Below, one piece after another: positions 1 through 8,949 of a stretch of DNA of 64,000 nucleotides (positions are counted from its first letter, which is position 1; every line of letters starts with the position of its first letter). The notes beneath the pieces are model-generated. The model made no database searches and was not told the origin of the DNA. It was given only the letters and a program-made list of their open reading frames with translations. Both the position numbers and the translations under genes were made by a program. This stretch comes from an uncultured Alphaproteobacteria bacterium (GTDB taxonomy: Bacteria > Pseudomonadota > Alphaproteobacteria > Caulobacterales > Caulobacteraceae): positions 1 through 64,000 of the forward strand of contig CAIOSI010000024.1 in the NCBI GenBank assembly GCA_903860975.1, in the 5' to 3' direction.

Positions 1-114
1 CAGGCGCGCGGACCGCTTTGGATGACGCTGATTGGGCGGGATCGGCCCAAACGCTACGAAAGGGGAGTGGACAATGCGGCCATCTATGCCAACCTTCTGC
101 TCCAGACGCGCTGA
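1..114 (+). CDS. 3' end of an unidentified gene (partial)
   Basis: Frame 1 is open from the window edge to a TGA at 112-114, giving a 37-residue C-terminal fragment (ending NLLLQTR) with ordinary amino-acid composition. The start lies outside the window. I do not recognise the family. The case for a real gene is only that the frame is open to the edge and reads like coding sequence, so it could be chance. Confidence 0.35.
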   Translation, partial: QARGPLWMTLIGRDRPKRYERGVDNAAIYANLLLQTR

Positions 115-534
115 CAGGCCGTCCATCTGGGGAATGTCGGCCTAAGGGAGACCCTCCGGAGCAAGATGGATCACGAGCGGTCGAACCGCAGATGTCGCTG
201 ATGCGCCATGAGCGGTCATTGGGTCCGCTCCAGAAACTTGCCCGTCACGCGCGCGGCGCTCGCGGTTTCACCGATGGCGGGTTTCCGACGGTGACCCATC
301 GGCAGGGTTCGACCCTTCTGCGACGTTCGGAACGACCGCTGACGGTCGGGGGCTGGGTCGATCCTCCTCGAACCGTGAGGGTGGCCTTGGGCGGGGTTAG
401 CGGCTCTGCGCCTGGCGCCGGAAATGGAGGCGCCCCCGGCGCATCGCGGGGAATAACTCGCTTGACAGGAGAATCTGAGTGTGTCTCGCCAGCTGAGCTT
501 TCCATAAGGTTAAATGTGGATTGGAGAATGCACG
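115..534. other. 420 bp without a recognisable gene
   Basis: Open frames exist on both strands, but none has a convincing start, ribosome-binding site or recognisable motif. Two short inverted repeats are visible: GCGCCGG at 415-421 pairing with CCGGCGC at 436-442, and a CGACCG/CGGTCG stem near 335-350. Neither has a T-tract. The 3' end carries the ribosome-binding site of the next gene. Confidence 0.5.
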
Positions 535-1152
535 ATGTTGAAGAAGATGCTTTCGGCGTTGGCCCTAGCCGCCATCCTGATCCAGGCTCCGGCCCACGCC
601 GCGGTCTTCGATGAAGAAAGCGGTTTCGGGCCAGACGGCGTCGGCTTCGGCTCCTGCCGCGGCGGGACGACCACGGCGGCCTTCGCCACCGGCACCGTGA
701 TCGCGTCTAGCGATGTTTAGAGCGGCCCATGCTTTGGGGCCTTCAGCGTGACTCTGGACACTTCGGCCAAGACCATCACCCTGACCAACTTCCAGCCTGG
801 CAACTACGAGACCGGTTTCCTGGACATCTCGGGGATCACCGGTGACAGCATCACCAGCTTGGCGACGTTGAGCTATGCCGGCTTCTACGACCCGAGCTTC
901 TACAACGAACCGATCACCTACGGCGGCACGCCCGTACCCTTGCTGAGCTTCACGAGCAACAGCATCCGGATCGTCTTCACGACTTACGCGCAGTCGCCGC
1001 CCCAGTTCACCTACAGCGGAAGCGGCCAAGCCGTGTTCAGCTATAATAGCACGCCCGGCGTTCCCGAACCGGCGGCCTGGGCAATGATGCTGACCGGCTT
1101 CGGCCTGGCCGGCGCGGCCCTGCGCCGCCGCCGCTCGGTCGTGGCGGCCTAA
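535..1152 (+). pseudogene. PEPxxWA-CTERM exported protein, interrupted by an in-frame stop
   Basis: One reading frame runs from ATG 535 to TAA 1152, broken only by an amber codon at 718-720. The first part has a signal peptide (MLKKMLSALALAAILIQAPA, then HA). The part after the stop ends in a PEPxxWA sorting signal (VPEPAAWAMMLTGFGLAGAA) followed by an Arg-rich tail. That is the layout of alphaproteobacterial PEP-CTERM proteins, which are exported and handled by an exosortase-type system. The start at 535 is supported by GGAGA at 523-527. The mature part is about 180 residues, Ser/Thr/Tyr-rich, with no enzyme motif. Because both halves are intact in the same frame, one substitution explains the break: a recent pseudogene, a sequencing error, or stop-codon read-through. 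No exosortase gene is visible in the window. Confidence 0.75.
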
Positions 1153-1290
1153 GCAATCTCGTCTGAGTTTGACGCGCCGTCGGTCTTCGGATCGGCGGCG
1201 TTGTCACGTCTGGCGCGGCCTTGAGGGTGGTCGGGGCTTTGTCAGCGCAAATTTCATCCTCGGCTAACCGTCACCGGATAGGTGGCCGAC

Positions 1291-1464
1291 ATGGCCAAGT
1301 CCCCTGACCCGTTTCGCTGGTTTGACTCCTCGCCCGAGGTGATCCGGCTGGTGGTCATGATGTACGTCAGGTACCCGCTATCGCTGCGCAACGTCGAGGA
1401 CTTGCTGTTCGAGCGCGGCATCGACATCTGCCACGAGACAGTGCGGAAATGGTGGAACCGGTTT
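1291..1464 (+). pseudogene. N-terminal remnant of an IS6-family transposase
   Basis: About 58 residues match the start of IS6-type transposases: a run beginning FRWFDSSPEVI, then the helix-turn-helix segment (YPLSLRNVEDLLFERGIDIC, then HETVRKWWNRF). After WWNRF the frame continues into unrelated sequence and stops at 1606-1608. The whole DDE catalytic domain is missing, so this cannot transpose. No terminal inverted repeat was identified. The remnant sits directly upstream of the flavin oxidoreductase gene at 1605. Confidence 0.7.
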
Positions 1465-1604
1465 GAGGTAAACCAGCGTCAGCAGTTCGCTGTTCATAGT
1501 TGCGCACCACCATTCCTCTCGGCGCGCGCCGTGCTATTCGCGCTGATCGAGACTGGAAGTGTCGGCGCACCCCGCCGGAGCGGTAGCGCAGAGCAAAGAC
1601 GTAC

Positions 1605-2549
1605 ATGAGGGTTGGCATCGTAGGCGCGGGCATGTCCGGATTGGCGTGCGCCGAGGCATTGATGCGCAGGGGCCATGCTGTGGCGCTGCTGGATAAAAGT
1701 AGAGGCGCTGGCGGGCGCATGTCGGTTCGTCGGCTGGCCACGGCACAGGGTGAGGCGAGCTTCGACCACGGTGCCCAATATTTCACCCTGCGCGATCCGG
1801 GTTTTATAGCCAGGGCTGAGAACTGGATCGCAAGCGGATACCTCGCGCCCTGGCCAGCGGCCGGCGCGGACGCCTATGTGGGGACCCCGTCCATGAATGC
1901 GCCGCTGCGGCAGATGGCGGAGGGATTGCCGGTCCAATGGCGCGCCAGGGTGATCCAGTTATCGCGGCAGGGACTGGGCTGGTGTCTACACCTGGAAACT
2001 GACGGCCAGATCGAGGTAGATGCCGTGGCCCTGGCCTTACCGGCTGAGCAGGCGGCAGAACTCACGTTGGCGATCGCGCCGGCCATGGCCGCCAGGGCTG
2101 GCTCTACGAGGACCTTGCCCTGCTGGACGGTAATGGCAGCGTTCGCCGACAGGTTGTCTACCCCGCTGGATTGCTGGCGGGGCGAAGGCAGCGATCCCAT
2201 CGGCTGGGCCGCCCGCAACGGATCCAAGCCGGGGCGGACAGGGCCGGAAACGTGGGTGCTGCAGGCCAGCCCCGACTGGTCGCGCTCAAACCTGGAGGCG
2301 CCGGAAGACGTGATCATCTCGACCCTGTTGGCGGCCTTTTGGGACCGGCTAGGACAAGCTCCGATCACCCCGATCGCCCAGACGGCCCATCGCTGGCGGT
2401 ATGCGAGATCGGGCACCGAAGGTTCAGGCGCTATCTGGGACGCGGAACACCGGTTGGGCTTGTGTGGGGATTGGCTGATCGGCCCCCGCGTGGAGGCCGC
2501 CTGGGTCTCGGGCACGGCGCTCGCCGCGCAGATCATGACTTCGCTCTAG
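1605..2549 (+). CDS. NAD(P)/FAD-dependent oxidoreductase, renalase-like
   Basis: The 314-residue protein begins with a Rossmann dinucleotide-binding motif (VGIVGAGMSGLACAEAL, residues 3-19) followed by an acidic beta-2 end and a GAGGRMSVRR segment. This is the FAD-binding fingerprint of amine-oxidase/renalase-type flavoproteins. The C-terminal part contains a second FAD-contact region (LGLCGDWLIGPRVEAAW) typical of the family. It is likely a soluble cytoplasmic oxidoreductase, but the substrate cannot be read from sequence. The start ATG has no strong ribosome-binding site. The gene starts in the region left by an IS6-type remnant and is followed by a small gene and a DUF427 gene on the same strand. 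Confidence 0.8.
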   Translation: MRVGIVGAGMSGLACAEALMRRGHAVALLDKSRGAGGRMSVRRLATAQGEASFDHGAQYFTLRDPGFIARAENWIASGYLAPWPAAGADAYVGTPSMNAPLRQMAEGLPVQWRARVIQLSRQGLGWCLHLETDGQIEVDAVALALPAEQAAELTLAIAPAMAARAGSTRTLPCWTVMAAFADRLSTPLDCWRGEGSDPIGWAARNGSKPGRTGPETWVLQASPDWSRSNLEAPEDVIISTLLAAFWDRLGQAPITPIAQTAHRWRYARSGTEGSGAIWDAEHRLGLCGDWLIGPRVEAAWVSGTALAAQIMTSL

Positions 2550-2637
2550 CCTGGATTTGCGCATGAGACCGCTTTATGCCGCGCATCATGATGGTTCCGC
2601 CGGTGCGCGGCTGACCCGCGTGCCATGCCTGGGGACG

Positions 2638-2859
2638 ATGACCCAATTCATCGTTCGGCACGAGACTGGCCCGCCGCTCTGCCACAGCGAAATCACGCTT
2701 ATGCGCCGGCTCGCCCGCGCCTTCGATCACGCTGAATGGCTGACGCGCCTTGATACCCGTCTAAACGGTTTTCTGCGCTTGGGCGCGGCCGGCCTTGCGG
2801 CGCGTCGGCCGCGGGGGCTGGCGTTGCTTGAGTGCCTGATTTTGCGCTGTTCAGCATGA
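2638..2859 (+). CDS. Small hypothetical protein coupled to the DUF427 gene
   Basis: A 73-residue frame starts at ATG 2638, just after GGGGA. Its TGA (2857-2859) overlaps the ATG of the DUF427 gene at 2856 (ATGA), which is a typical translational-coupling arrangement. The frame is also open further upstream to an ATG at 2557. The product has an Arg/Leu-rich C-terminal half and no recognisable domain or signal peptide. I assign no function. Support rests on the overlap and start context, so a non-coding frame remains possible. Confidence 0.4.
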   Translation: MTQFIVRHETGPPLCHSEITLMRRLARAFDHAEWLTRLDTRLNGFLRLGAAGLAARRPRGLALLECLILRCSA

Positions 2860-3350
2860 GACCGCGCCCCGACCCTGTCGGCCTCGGCCAGGAAAGCGTC
2901 TGGTCCTATCCCCGGCCACCCCTCGCCCAGCCATGTCAGGCTCACATCGTCATCACGCACCGCGGCGTCACCGTAGCCGAGACTCGGGCCTGCATCCGCA
3001 CGCTCGAGACCAGCCATCCCCCGAGCTATTACATTCCGCCGACGGCCATCGCCGACGGTATGTTGCGCCGCGCCGAGGGAACTTCGTTTTGCGAATGGAA
3101 GGGCGTGGCGACCTACTGGGACGTTGTGATCGGTGATCTTGTGCTGCCGCGCGTCGGCTGGAGTTACGCCAATCCCAGTTCAGGCTTTTTGAGCCTGCGC
3201 GATCACATCGCCTTCTATGCTGGCCCCTTCGATCAGTGCTGTGTCGACGGCAAACCTGTGACACCGCAGCCCGGAACCTTCTACGGCGGCTGGATAACAA
3301 ATGCCCTCGCGGGTCCCTTCAAGGGCGTGCCCGGAAGCCTGGGCTGGTAA
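2856..3350 (+). CDS. DUF427 domain-containing protein
   Basis: Starting at ATG 2856 the protein reads MRPRPDPVGLGQESVWSYPR, the usual N-terminus of DUF427 proteins. It continues through the family core: a PPSYYIPP segment, a CEWKGVATYWDV segment, and an AFYAGPFDQCCVDG segment. At 164 residues it is the normal size for a single-domain member. The function of the family is not established, although a cyclase- or lyase-like fold has been suggested. It may be co-translated with the small upstream frame through an ATGA overlap. Confidence 0.85.
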   Translation: MRPRPDPVGLGQESVWSYPRPPLAQPCQAHIVITHRGVTVAETRACIRTLETSHPPSYYIPPTAIADGMLRRAEGTSFCEWKGVATYWDVVIGDLVLPRVGWSYANPSSGFLSLRDHIAFYAGPFDQCCVDGKPVTPQPGTFYGGWITNALAGPFKGVPGSLGW

Positions 3351-3530
3351 TCGGAACCGGTTCTTCTCTCATCGGCCCCCATCCAAGAACGCTGGAATCA
3401 CCCGAACTGCACAGGGAGGTCGTCGGCCGGAGCGCCCAGCGTCCCGGCCTTTTCGACGCGCTCAAATTTCACCGATCTGCGCAACACGGCGGGTTGGCCC
3501 ATGCGCCAGCTGCCTAAAGGATGCTGAGGC

Positions 3531-3962
3531 TCAATGACGGTCTACGATGTCCGCGACGATACGTTCAATGGGCTCCCCCGCCACGGTCGTCACGACATTG
3601 GGGTTGGCCTTACCGATCCAGCGGAGGGCTTCGCTCTCGTGCCCAGGGTTGAACGACCTGACCTCAGGGTGGAAAAATAGGTTCACGGTGCCGACCAGCC
3701 AGTGCTGCTCGTCCCGCCGAACGACGACCGCCATCCGTGATACTTTCGCGTGGCGAGTTTTGACGAAATTGGCATGCTTCTCAAGGGTGGAGAGACTGTC
3801 CCACCTCTCCAGATGGGATGCATCGATGAGCAGCCGGATTGCGCCGTAGTTCTCTATGATTGCATCGACCTGTGGTGCCAGGGACAGAAAGTCATTGGCA
3901 TAAAGGGTCTCCGGCGTGACGATTTTCAGGACGCCCGGGACGACGATTTCGGTCTTCAGCAT
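3531..3962 (-). CDS. STAS/SpoIIAA-like protein
   Basis: The 143-residue product from ATG 3962 alternates beta strands and helices like the SpoIIAA-like/STAS family: a GVLKIVTPETLYANDF segment, an acidic-strand segment IRLLIDASHLERWDS, then VSRMAVVVRR and a C-terminal EALRWIG segment. Such proteins act in regulatory switches or bind small hydrophobic ligands; the role here is unknown. The start at 3962 follows GGAGA at a good distance. An ATG at 3977 is an alternative. It is divergent from the zinc dehydrogenase gene. Confidence 0.6.
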   Translation of the reverse strand: MLKTEIVVPGVLKIVTPETLYANDFLSLAPQVDAIIENYGAIRLLIDASHLERWDSLSTLEKHANFVKTRHAKVSRMAVVVRRDEQHWLVGTVNLFFHPEVRSFNPGHESEALRWIGKANPNVVTTVAGEPIERIVADIVDRH

Positions 3963-4301
3963 CGGTTCGGTCTCCATGGTCGCGGCATTGGACGAGGCTT
4001 GAAGGTCCAGACACCGCGACGTCAGCCCGCCCTGTCCAAGATCCTGGCCCCAGATCGTTCGCATGGAGGCTAGCGCTCGAAGCTCAATCCAGACAGGTTC
4101 GGCAAATACTCAGACGTTCAATTGCATTTGACGCAGGATCCAGCTCGGCGTGGCTGTGTGGTCCGACGCCCGCCGCCTCGTTCTGCAATTGAGTCGTTTC
4201 CGATCCTGTCGATCGACCGGCGTCAGCTCCACTCTGAACGCCCAGGTTGGACTGGCGACGTTGTCCGGCGTCCAGTTCGCGCTCATCGCGAGGTTGCGTC
4301 C
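3963..4301. other. Intergenic region between divergent STAS-like and dehydrogenase genes
   Basis: These 339 bases separate the two divergent genes. Open frames cross them on both strands, but none has a credible start or a recognisable product. The region must contain the promoters of both neighbours, although no clear -35/-10 pair was found. Confidence 0.5.
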
Positions 4302-5366
4302 ATGAATGCGATAACCAAGCTGTCGACAATGATGGCCCTCGTCTATCATGGTCCAGGCCAGAAGACTTACCAGGTCCACGCCAAGCCGACCCTGGGCTCA
4401 CCCACTGACGCGATCGTCAAGATCACCAAGACGACCATCTGCGGCACCGATCTTCATATCCTCAGGGGCGATCTGCCAGGTTGCGAGTCGGGCCGCATCC
4501 TGGGTCATGAGGGCGTCGGCGTGATCGATAGCGTTGGTCCGGCGGTCAGCGCGTTCAAGGTCGGCGACCGGGTACTGATTTCCTGCATCAGCGCCTGCAG
4601 CAAGTGCGAATACTGCCGTAAGGGAATGTTTTCCCATTGCACGACGGGCGGATGGATCCTCGGCAACACCATCGATGGTACCCAGGCAGAGTTCGTCCGA
4701 ACGCCATATGCCGACACCAGCCTTTATCCCATCGCGATGGGCGACGACGAAGACGCTCTGGTGATGCTCAGCGATATCCTGCCGACGGGATTCGAGTGCG
4801 GTGTGCTCAACGGAAAAGTCCAGCCCGGCAACAGCGTGGCGATCGTCGGCTCGGGACCGATCGGTTTGGCCGCGCTGCTGACGGCGCAGCTCTACTCGCC
4901 GGGCGAGATCATCATGATCGACCTTGACGACAACCGCCTGGATGTCGCCAAGCGCTTTGGCGCGACGCAGACCATCAACAGCAGCAACGGCAATGCCGTC
5001 GAGGTCTTGATGAAGTTGACCAACAACCGCGGCGTCGACACCGCCATCGAGGCCGTGGGGGTCGCGGCTATGTTCGAGCTCTGCGCACAGATCGTGGCGC
5101 CGGGAGGGGTGATCGCAAACATCGGCGTGCACGGGACCAAAGTCGATCTGCATCTCGAAAAACTCTGGGATCGCAACATCTCGATCACAACCCGATTGGT
5201 CGACACCGCCAGCACGCCAATGCTGTTGAAGCTTCTCAAGGCGAAAAAAATCGATCCGAAGCTCCTAATCACTCATCGCTTCAAGCTCGCCGACATTGTC
5301 GAGGCCTACGAGACCTTCTGTAATGCCGCCAAGACCAAGTCGTTAAAGGTGATCCTTGAGGCCTGA
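4302..5366 (+). CDS. Zinc-dependent alcohol dehydrogenase (MDR family)
   Basis: The 354-residue protein has the full set of medium-chain dehydrogenase motifs. Catalytic zinc ligands are in ICGTD (Cys about 47) and GHEGVGV (His about 69, Glu about 70). Four structural-zinc cysteines lie in CSKCEYCRKGMFSHC (about 99-113). The nucleotide-binding motif is VGSGPIGLAA, and the acidic residues after the second strand (MIDLDDNR) favour NAD over NADP. It should oxidise an alcohol or reduce an aldehyde in the cytoplasm; the exact substrate is not readable. The start at 4302 is preceded by GCGAGG. ATG codons at 4329 and 4332 are alternatives. It is monocistronic here. Confidence 0.9.
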   Translation: MNAITKLSTMMALVYHGPGQKTYQVHAKPTLGSPTDAIVKITKTTICGTDLHILRGDLPGCESGRILGHEGVGVIDSVGPAVSAFKVGDRVLISCISACSKCEYCRKGMFSHCTTGGWILGNTIDGTQAEFVRTPYADTSLYPIAMGDDEDALVMLSDILPTGFECGVLNGKVQPGNSVAIVGSGPIGLAALLTAQLYSPGEIIMIDLDDNRLDVAKRFGATQTINSSNGNAVEVLMKLTNNRGVDTAIEAVGVAAMFELCAQIVAPGGVIANIGVHGTKVDLHLEKLWDRNISITTRLVDTASTPMLLKLLKAKKIDPKLLITHRFKLADIVEAYETFCNAAKTKSLKVILEA

Positions 5367-5647
5367 CGCAGGCCCGGCAACGTCTTCTGGCGCAGGCTGA
5401 CACCCAAATCGAACCGAAATAATCAGGCAGAGGCGCCGCGCTTTCGAGGGCGCGCGGCCTCGGCGCTTTGACCATATCGCAGTCGCGCAAGACGAGACCA
5501 CGCCGGCGGCGACTTAGGTCCGCTTCGAGGCTGTGCCAGAGACCAGCAAATCGCTGAGCTGGGCAGCGCCTCTCAGCGTCAAAATCACCGGATTGCGGAC
5601 GGCAGGGTAGTTCCCTAAAATTCACTCATCCGGCGTAGGCCATGAGT

Positions 5648-6468
5648 TTAAATCCGGGATACCTGTTTAGGCCTCGTCGGGCCCGGCAGCCTATGTGGTC
5701 CAAAAAAACGAAAGCCGTCAGGATCATCTAAAGACGGCAGCGATCGGACCTCGATCTGGGTCGACATGACTAACCGGGCGAGCTCCGGTAGCGAGTGGAC
5801 CCCGGTGCGTTCCATAATCGCTGCGCGATGGTTCTCAATGGTCCGCTGGCTGATGCCGAGGTCAGCTGCAATATTCTTGCTCGGATGCCCCGAAAGTACG
5901 AGCGCCATGACCTGTTTTTGGCGAAGGGTAAGACCGTTCAGGTGGGCTAGGGCTTCATCGCGCGCTCCGCAGATTCGCCCTGATCGCCGAGACAAAGATA
6001 AAGCCCGCATCACGCTCGCGATCAGCTGATCGCTCGCCACCGGCTTTTCGATAAATCAAGCGCGCCCTTCTTCATCGCCAGGACGGCCTCGCTGATTGCG
6101 CTGCTGCCGCTGACAATGATCACCGGCGTGCTGTCTGCGACATCATCCATGTGGCGCAGCAGCGCCAATCCACCCATGCCGGGAAAATGAACATCCAGCA
6201 CAAGACACGTATTTGGGACCTGTCGATGGGCCTCGAGAAATTCCTCGCAAGAAGCAAAAATGTCTACGTCTAGTCCGACGTCCTGAAGCCAGCCGCTGAT
6301 CACTTGGCGGACAAAATAATCGTCGTCGACGACGAAGACTTTCCCATTGGTTGAACACCAAGCAGCGTCCGGCTCAAGCCGCGAACTTTGCGCCGGCCTG
6401 GGAGCCGTCTGCGTCACATATTTCGCAGTTTTACCGTGCATGGCGACATCTTCGATCGCCTGGAACAT
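5648..6468 (-). pseudogene. FixJ-family response regulator with a one-base frameshift
   Basis: The 5' part (from ATG 6468, after AGGAGG) encodes a receiver domain: acidic residues in FVVDDDYF, the phospho-acceptor Asp in CLVLDVHFPG, and the Ser of VIIVSGSS. The 3' part encodes a LuxR-type helix-turn-helix (LTLRQKQVMALVLSGHPSKN, then a recognition helix with ISQRTIENHRA). The two parts are in different frames. The join is near 6052-6056: the minus strand reads GATTTATCGAAAAGCCG, and one extra base after GATTT would restore the expected FIEKP segment that links the two domains. The most economical reading is a single base lost from a short T run. It is a degenerate gene or a sequencing error. 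If intact it would be a DNA-binding response regulator of about 270 residues. No partner kinase is adjacent. Confidence 0.8.
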
Positions 6469-6667
6469 GACGGAAATTCGCCTCCTAGAGCTATGGAGCT
6501 TAACATCGCGCGCAATGCTCGTGCGCCGACACGCCCGTTTGGGTGCCCCCTAAACGGCACGGGACCTAATTTGTTCCACTCTCGGCGAAACGTGCCGAAA
6601 CAGCTGCACTGCGGATGAACCGACAGTGACTTATTACCCAGACGCCCCGCGATGGACGGTCAAGCTT

Positions 6668-8320
6668 TCAGCCGCCGCCTAAAGCCACGTTGATCGTGTC
6701 CTCGGCTTCGCGTTGGATTTGCGCCAGATGATCGGCGCTAACGAAACTCTCCGAATAGATCTTAAAGACGTCCTCGGTGCCGGACGGCCGCGCTGCGAAC
6801 CAGCCGTTGCGGGTCGTCACCTTGATCCCGCCGATTGGCTGATCATTTCCAGGGGCGTGGGTGATTGTCGACAGGATCGGGTCACCGGCCAAGTCCCTCG
6901 CCTTGATGTCAGCCGGGGCCAGCTTGGCGAGCCGCGCCTTCTGGATCGGAGAAGCCGGCGCGTCGGTCCTCTCGTAGAAAGACATCCCCAGGTCGCGCGT
7001 CTGAGCTTGGTAGAACTGTCCAGGGTCCTGGCCAGTACGCGCACAGATTTCCGCAGCCAGTAAGCCCATGATCAGCCCGTCCTTGTCCGTGGTCCAAACT
7101 GACCCGTCGCGTCTCAGGAACGAGGCTCCAGCGCTTTCTTCTCCGCCGAAACTCAGAGACCCATCGATCAGCCCGGCGCTGAACCATTTGAAGCCGACTG
7201 GAACTTCGAAGAGTTTGCGGTCGAGCTTGGCTGCGAGGCGATCGATCATCCCGCTGGAGACGACGGTCTTGCCGATGGCGCTATCGGTCGGCCAGCTCGG
7301 TCGGTTGGCACAAAGGTAGCTGATCGCCGCCGCCAGAAAGGCGTTTGGGTTCATAAGCCCACTGGACGGACAGACGATGCCGTGGCGGTCCGCATCCGTA
7401 TCGTTGGCAAATGCGATATCGAAACGCTGGCGCATGGCGACCAACGGCTCCATCGCCTGCGGCGAGGAGCAATCCATCCGGATTTTACCGTCCCAATCGA
7501 CCGTCATGAACCGGAACGTTGGGTCAACGACGGTGTTGACGACGTCCGCATCGATCCCATAGCGCTCGACAATCGGCCCCCAGTATTGGACCGCCGCGCC
7601 GCCGAGGGGATCGATCCCGATGCGCACGCCAACTGTGCGCACCAAGTCCAGATCAACAACAGTGCCCAGATCCGCGACGTAGGGCGTGATGTAGTCGTGA
7701 TAGCGAAGGCAAGCGGCCTTCCGCGCTCGCGCGTAAGGCATCCTCCTGACACCCTCTAGCGAACCTTTCAGGAAGTCGTTCGCCGCCCGTTCGATCCAGT
7801 CCGTCACCTCGCGGTCGGCCGGCCCGCCGTTGGGAGGGTTATATTTGTAGCCGCCGTCTTCGGGCGGATTGTGCGAGGGGCTGATGACGATCCCATCCGC
7901 CAGATCGTTCTTGCGACCACGGTTATAACTCAGGATCGCGTGCGAGATCACCGGTGTCGGTGTGTAACCGCCATTCGCTTCGATGAGGGTTTCGACGCCG
8001 TTAGCCGCCAGGACCTCAACTGTCGTGGCGAAGGCGGGCTCCGATAAGGCGTGAGTATCCATGCCTAGGAATAGCGGACCGGTGATGCCAGCGTGGCGGC
8101 GATAGACGCACACCGCCTGGGTAATCGCGGCGACATGCATTTCATTAAAGGCCGTCTGGAAGGCGGATCCACGATGTCCCGAGGTGCCGAACGCAACACG
8201 CTGTGAGGCTATCGCCGGATCTGGCTGTAACGCAAAATACGCCGTCACCAGGCGCGGGACATTCACCAGCAGCGACGCTGGAACCGGCTTACCGGCGAGC
8301 GGGTTTAGCGTGCGCAGCAT
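6668..8320 (-). CDS. pgm: Phosphoglucomutase (alpha-D-glucose phosphate-specific)
   Basis: The 550-residue product from ATG 8320 interconverts glucose-1-phosphate and glucose-6-phosphate in the cytoplasm, feeding UDP-glucose and glycan synthesis. Visible signatures are FGTSGHRGSAF near the N-terminus, the phosphoserine loop ISPSHNPPEDGGYKYNPP, the metal loop NDTDADRHG, the sugar-binding loop GGEESAGASFL, and the phosphate-binding RPSGTED near the C-terminus. All are intact. The start at 8320 is chosen because it follows AGGA and gives the standard N-terminus; upstream codons in this frame belong to the neighbouring remnant. Its start lies 16 bp after the end of a decayed GH94 beta-glucan synthase gene on the same strand, so the two were probably one transcription unit. 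Confidence 0.93.
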   Translation of the reverse strand: MLRTLNPLAGKPVPASLLVNVPRLVTAYFALQPDPAIASQRVAFGTSGHRGSAFQTAFNEMHVAAITQAVCVYRRHAGITGPLFLGMDTHALSEPAFATTVEVLAANGVETLIEANGGYTPTPVISHAILSYNRGRKNDLADGIVISPSHNPPEDGGYKYNPPNGGPADREVTDWIERAANDFLKGSLEGVRRMPYARARKAACLRYHDYITPYVADLGTVVDLDLVRTVGVRIGIDPLGGAAVQYWGPIVERYGIDADVVNTVVDPTFRFMTVDWDGKIRMDCSSPQAMEPLVAMRQRFDIAFANDTDADRHGIVCPSSGLMNPNAFLAAAISYLCANRPSWPTDSAIGKTVVSSGMIDRLAAKLDRKLFEVPVGFKWFSAGLIDGSLSFGGEESAGASFLRRDGSVWTTDKDGLIMGLLAAEICARTGQDPGQFYQAQTRDLGMSFYERTDAPASPIQKARLAKLAPADIKARDLAGDPILSTITHAPGNDQPIGGIKVTTRNGWFAARPSGTEDVFKIYSESFVSADHLAQIQREAEDTINVALGGG

Positions 8321-8336
8321 GACGTCCTGACCTTTA

Positions 8337-8716
8337 TCACAGAATGATCTCGAGGCGGTGGCCGCCGCCATCGCCCCACGCGGCGATCGGCCGGGTCTTC
8401 TCCGCCGCCAGGACCTGACCACCAGGTTTGGTCATCAGGATTCCGCGGCAACGCAAAGAGAGTTCTCGACGACGATATCATAACGTGTCGAGCCAAGCCG
8501 CTCGGTGATGTCGAAACGGGGCCAGCTAGGTGGAATGCTGGGATCGAGGGTGAGGCCACCACCTTCCACAAGAAGGCTCCGCACCCATTCCAAAGCCAAT
8601 CGATACATCCAGCCTGCCCAGCCGGTTTACCAGGTCCATCCGCCGCGCCCGATGAGCGGCGCTTGGGTATAAGTATTGGTGCCGGCAATGTGGGGATCAA
8701 ACCTGTAGCTCTGCAT
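8337..8716 (-). pseudogene. C-terminal remnant of a cyclic beta-1,2-glucan synthase (GH94) gene
   Basis: Read on the minus strand, the sequence matches the C-terminal end of NdvB/GH94 proteins. It gives IGRGGWTW, then an in-frame TAA (8627-8629) where the family has Tyr, then TGWAGWMYRLALEWV, then LTLDPSIPPSWPRFDITERL, then GSTRYDIVVEN. A TGA follows, and a shifted frame continues with GGQVLAAEK and GGGHRLEIIL ending in TGA at 8337-8339. So there is at least one nonsense change, one frameshift and loss of the entire upstream part (the full protein is over 2,000 residues). The remnant ends 16 bp before pgm, which supplies glucose-1-phosphate, the precursor of the UDP-glucose such enzymes use. 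The context supports loss of a former periplasmic-glucan locus. Confidence 0.75.
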
Positions 8717-8949
8717 ATCTGTTAAATCGTCCTTGATGTCGCTGTTATCTTGGGCGGGATCCTCGAAAGAATACGGACAGGACTCAACAGATTGACGTTT
8801 GTTAATCATACTTTTGCAGCCGTGCATATATTGTGAACTATAGGATCGACGCGGGGGATAAAAGTGGACTGGACATCTAGTGTCTCGGTCACGTCCTCAG
8901 GAACTCCCGGCCGCTCAATCTGTCTCAACGTGCGAGCTGATCCTTCGGC

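Noticed and set aside
332..350. CGACCG/CGGTCG hairpin as a terminator
   Set aside because: The stem is short and has no T-tract, and no gene ends nearby.
4398..5153. 251-codon minus-strand frame within the zinc dehydrogenase gene
   Set aside because: The plus-strand dehydrogenase has all catalytic motifs, and the reverse frame has none.
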